From contig CAYGHG010000141.1 in NCBI GenBank assembly GCA_964349515.1, forward strand, positions 1 to 5,458: a stretch of 5,458 nt of DNA, given 5' to 3'. Made by a program: the position numbers and the translations under genes. A model generated the notes under the pieces. That model was given only the letters and a program-made list of their open reading frames with translations. It was not told the origin of the DNA and did no database searches. Shown piece after piece: positions 5,327 through 5,458 of this stretch (position 1 is the first letter of the stretch; the number at the start of each line of letters is the position of its first letter). The stretch is from CAYGHG01 sp964349515. Its GTDB lineage: Bacteria; Oederibacteriota; PGYV01; CAYGHG01.

Positions 5327-5458
5327 ATGAAAAAAATAATTGTACTTATTATTTCGGTAGTTTTCCTGTTTTCCTGCTCAAAGAATACCCCTACAACGCC
5401 TGATCGAGTTTTTGTCAAATGTTGTGTATGCATAGGAGCGACACACCTCGTTAAGCTG
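5327..5458 (+). CDS. Short-signal lipoprotein, 3' end beyond window
   Basis: This is the first 44 codons of a plus-strand gene open to the right edge. It has a basic MKK start and a very hydrophobic core (residues 4-15). A lipobox L-F-S-C follows, with Cys17 as the likely lipidated residue, and then a Ser/Lys/Asn/Thr/Pro-rich start of the mature chain. A compact C-C-x-C group (Cys32, Cys33, Cys35) follows. It could be a metal site or disulfide pair, but too little is visible to say. The start is well supported by GGAGGG and by the promoter at 5274-5302. The gene is transcribed away from the minus-strand lipoprotein operon. No family can be assigned from the visible part. Confidence 0.75.
   Translation, partial: MKKIIVLIISVVFLFSCSKNTPTTPDRVFVKCCVCIGATHLVKL

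Overview
The window looks like chromosomal DNA from an uncultured bacterium with a Gram-negative type of envelope. Four predicted lipoproteins lie in 5.5 kb. Two of them (at 1-378 and 4169-4696) carry Thr/Pro/Val-rich linkers after the lipobox, and the lipoprotein at 4712-5188 has only a short Pro-rich stretch. Thr/Pro linkers of this kind are common in poorly characterised lineages such as Elusimicrobiota/Goldbacteria-like genomes. That taxonomic idea is a weak inference from style, not a marker-gene result. No rRNA, tRNA, CRISPR, insertion sequence or phage gene was seen.

Layout: positions 1 to about 5190 are a single run of seven minus-strand genes. In transcription order they are a TTG-started lipoprotein (4712-5188), a paralogous lipoprotein (4169-4696), a membrane-targeted six-repeat beta-propeller with a C-terminal beta-sandwich domain (2781-4163), a BaxI_1/YccA-type seven-helix membrane protein (1977-2732), a minimal SUI1/YciH-like protein (1680-1907), an FMN-dependent nitronate monooxygenase/FabK-like enzyme (448-1524) and the start of a Thr/Pro-rich lipoprotein cut by the left edge (1-378). 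At the right end a divergent plus-strand lipoprotein (5327-5458) is cut by the window edge.

The first three genes have gaps of only 15 and 5 nt. With a divergent TTGACA-type promoter upstream, they probably form an envelope/surface operon. The next three are housekeeping-like genes with gaps of 48, 69 and 155 nt. The oxidoreductase has its own extended -10 promoter. The 125-nt region between the divergent lipoproteins holds back-to-back promoters, and the plus-strand one has a small perfect palindrome in its spacer.

I found no convincing new defence, mobile or RNA system. The best leads are the duplicated lipoprotein pair joined to the propeller protein, the palindrome-bearing divergent promoter, an 8-bp tandem repeat before the SUI1 gene, and the cysteine cluster of the oxidoreductase.
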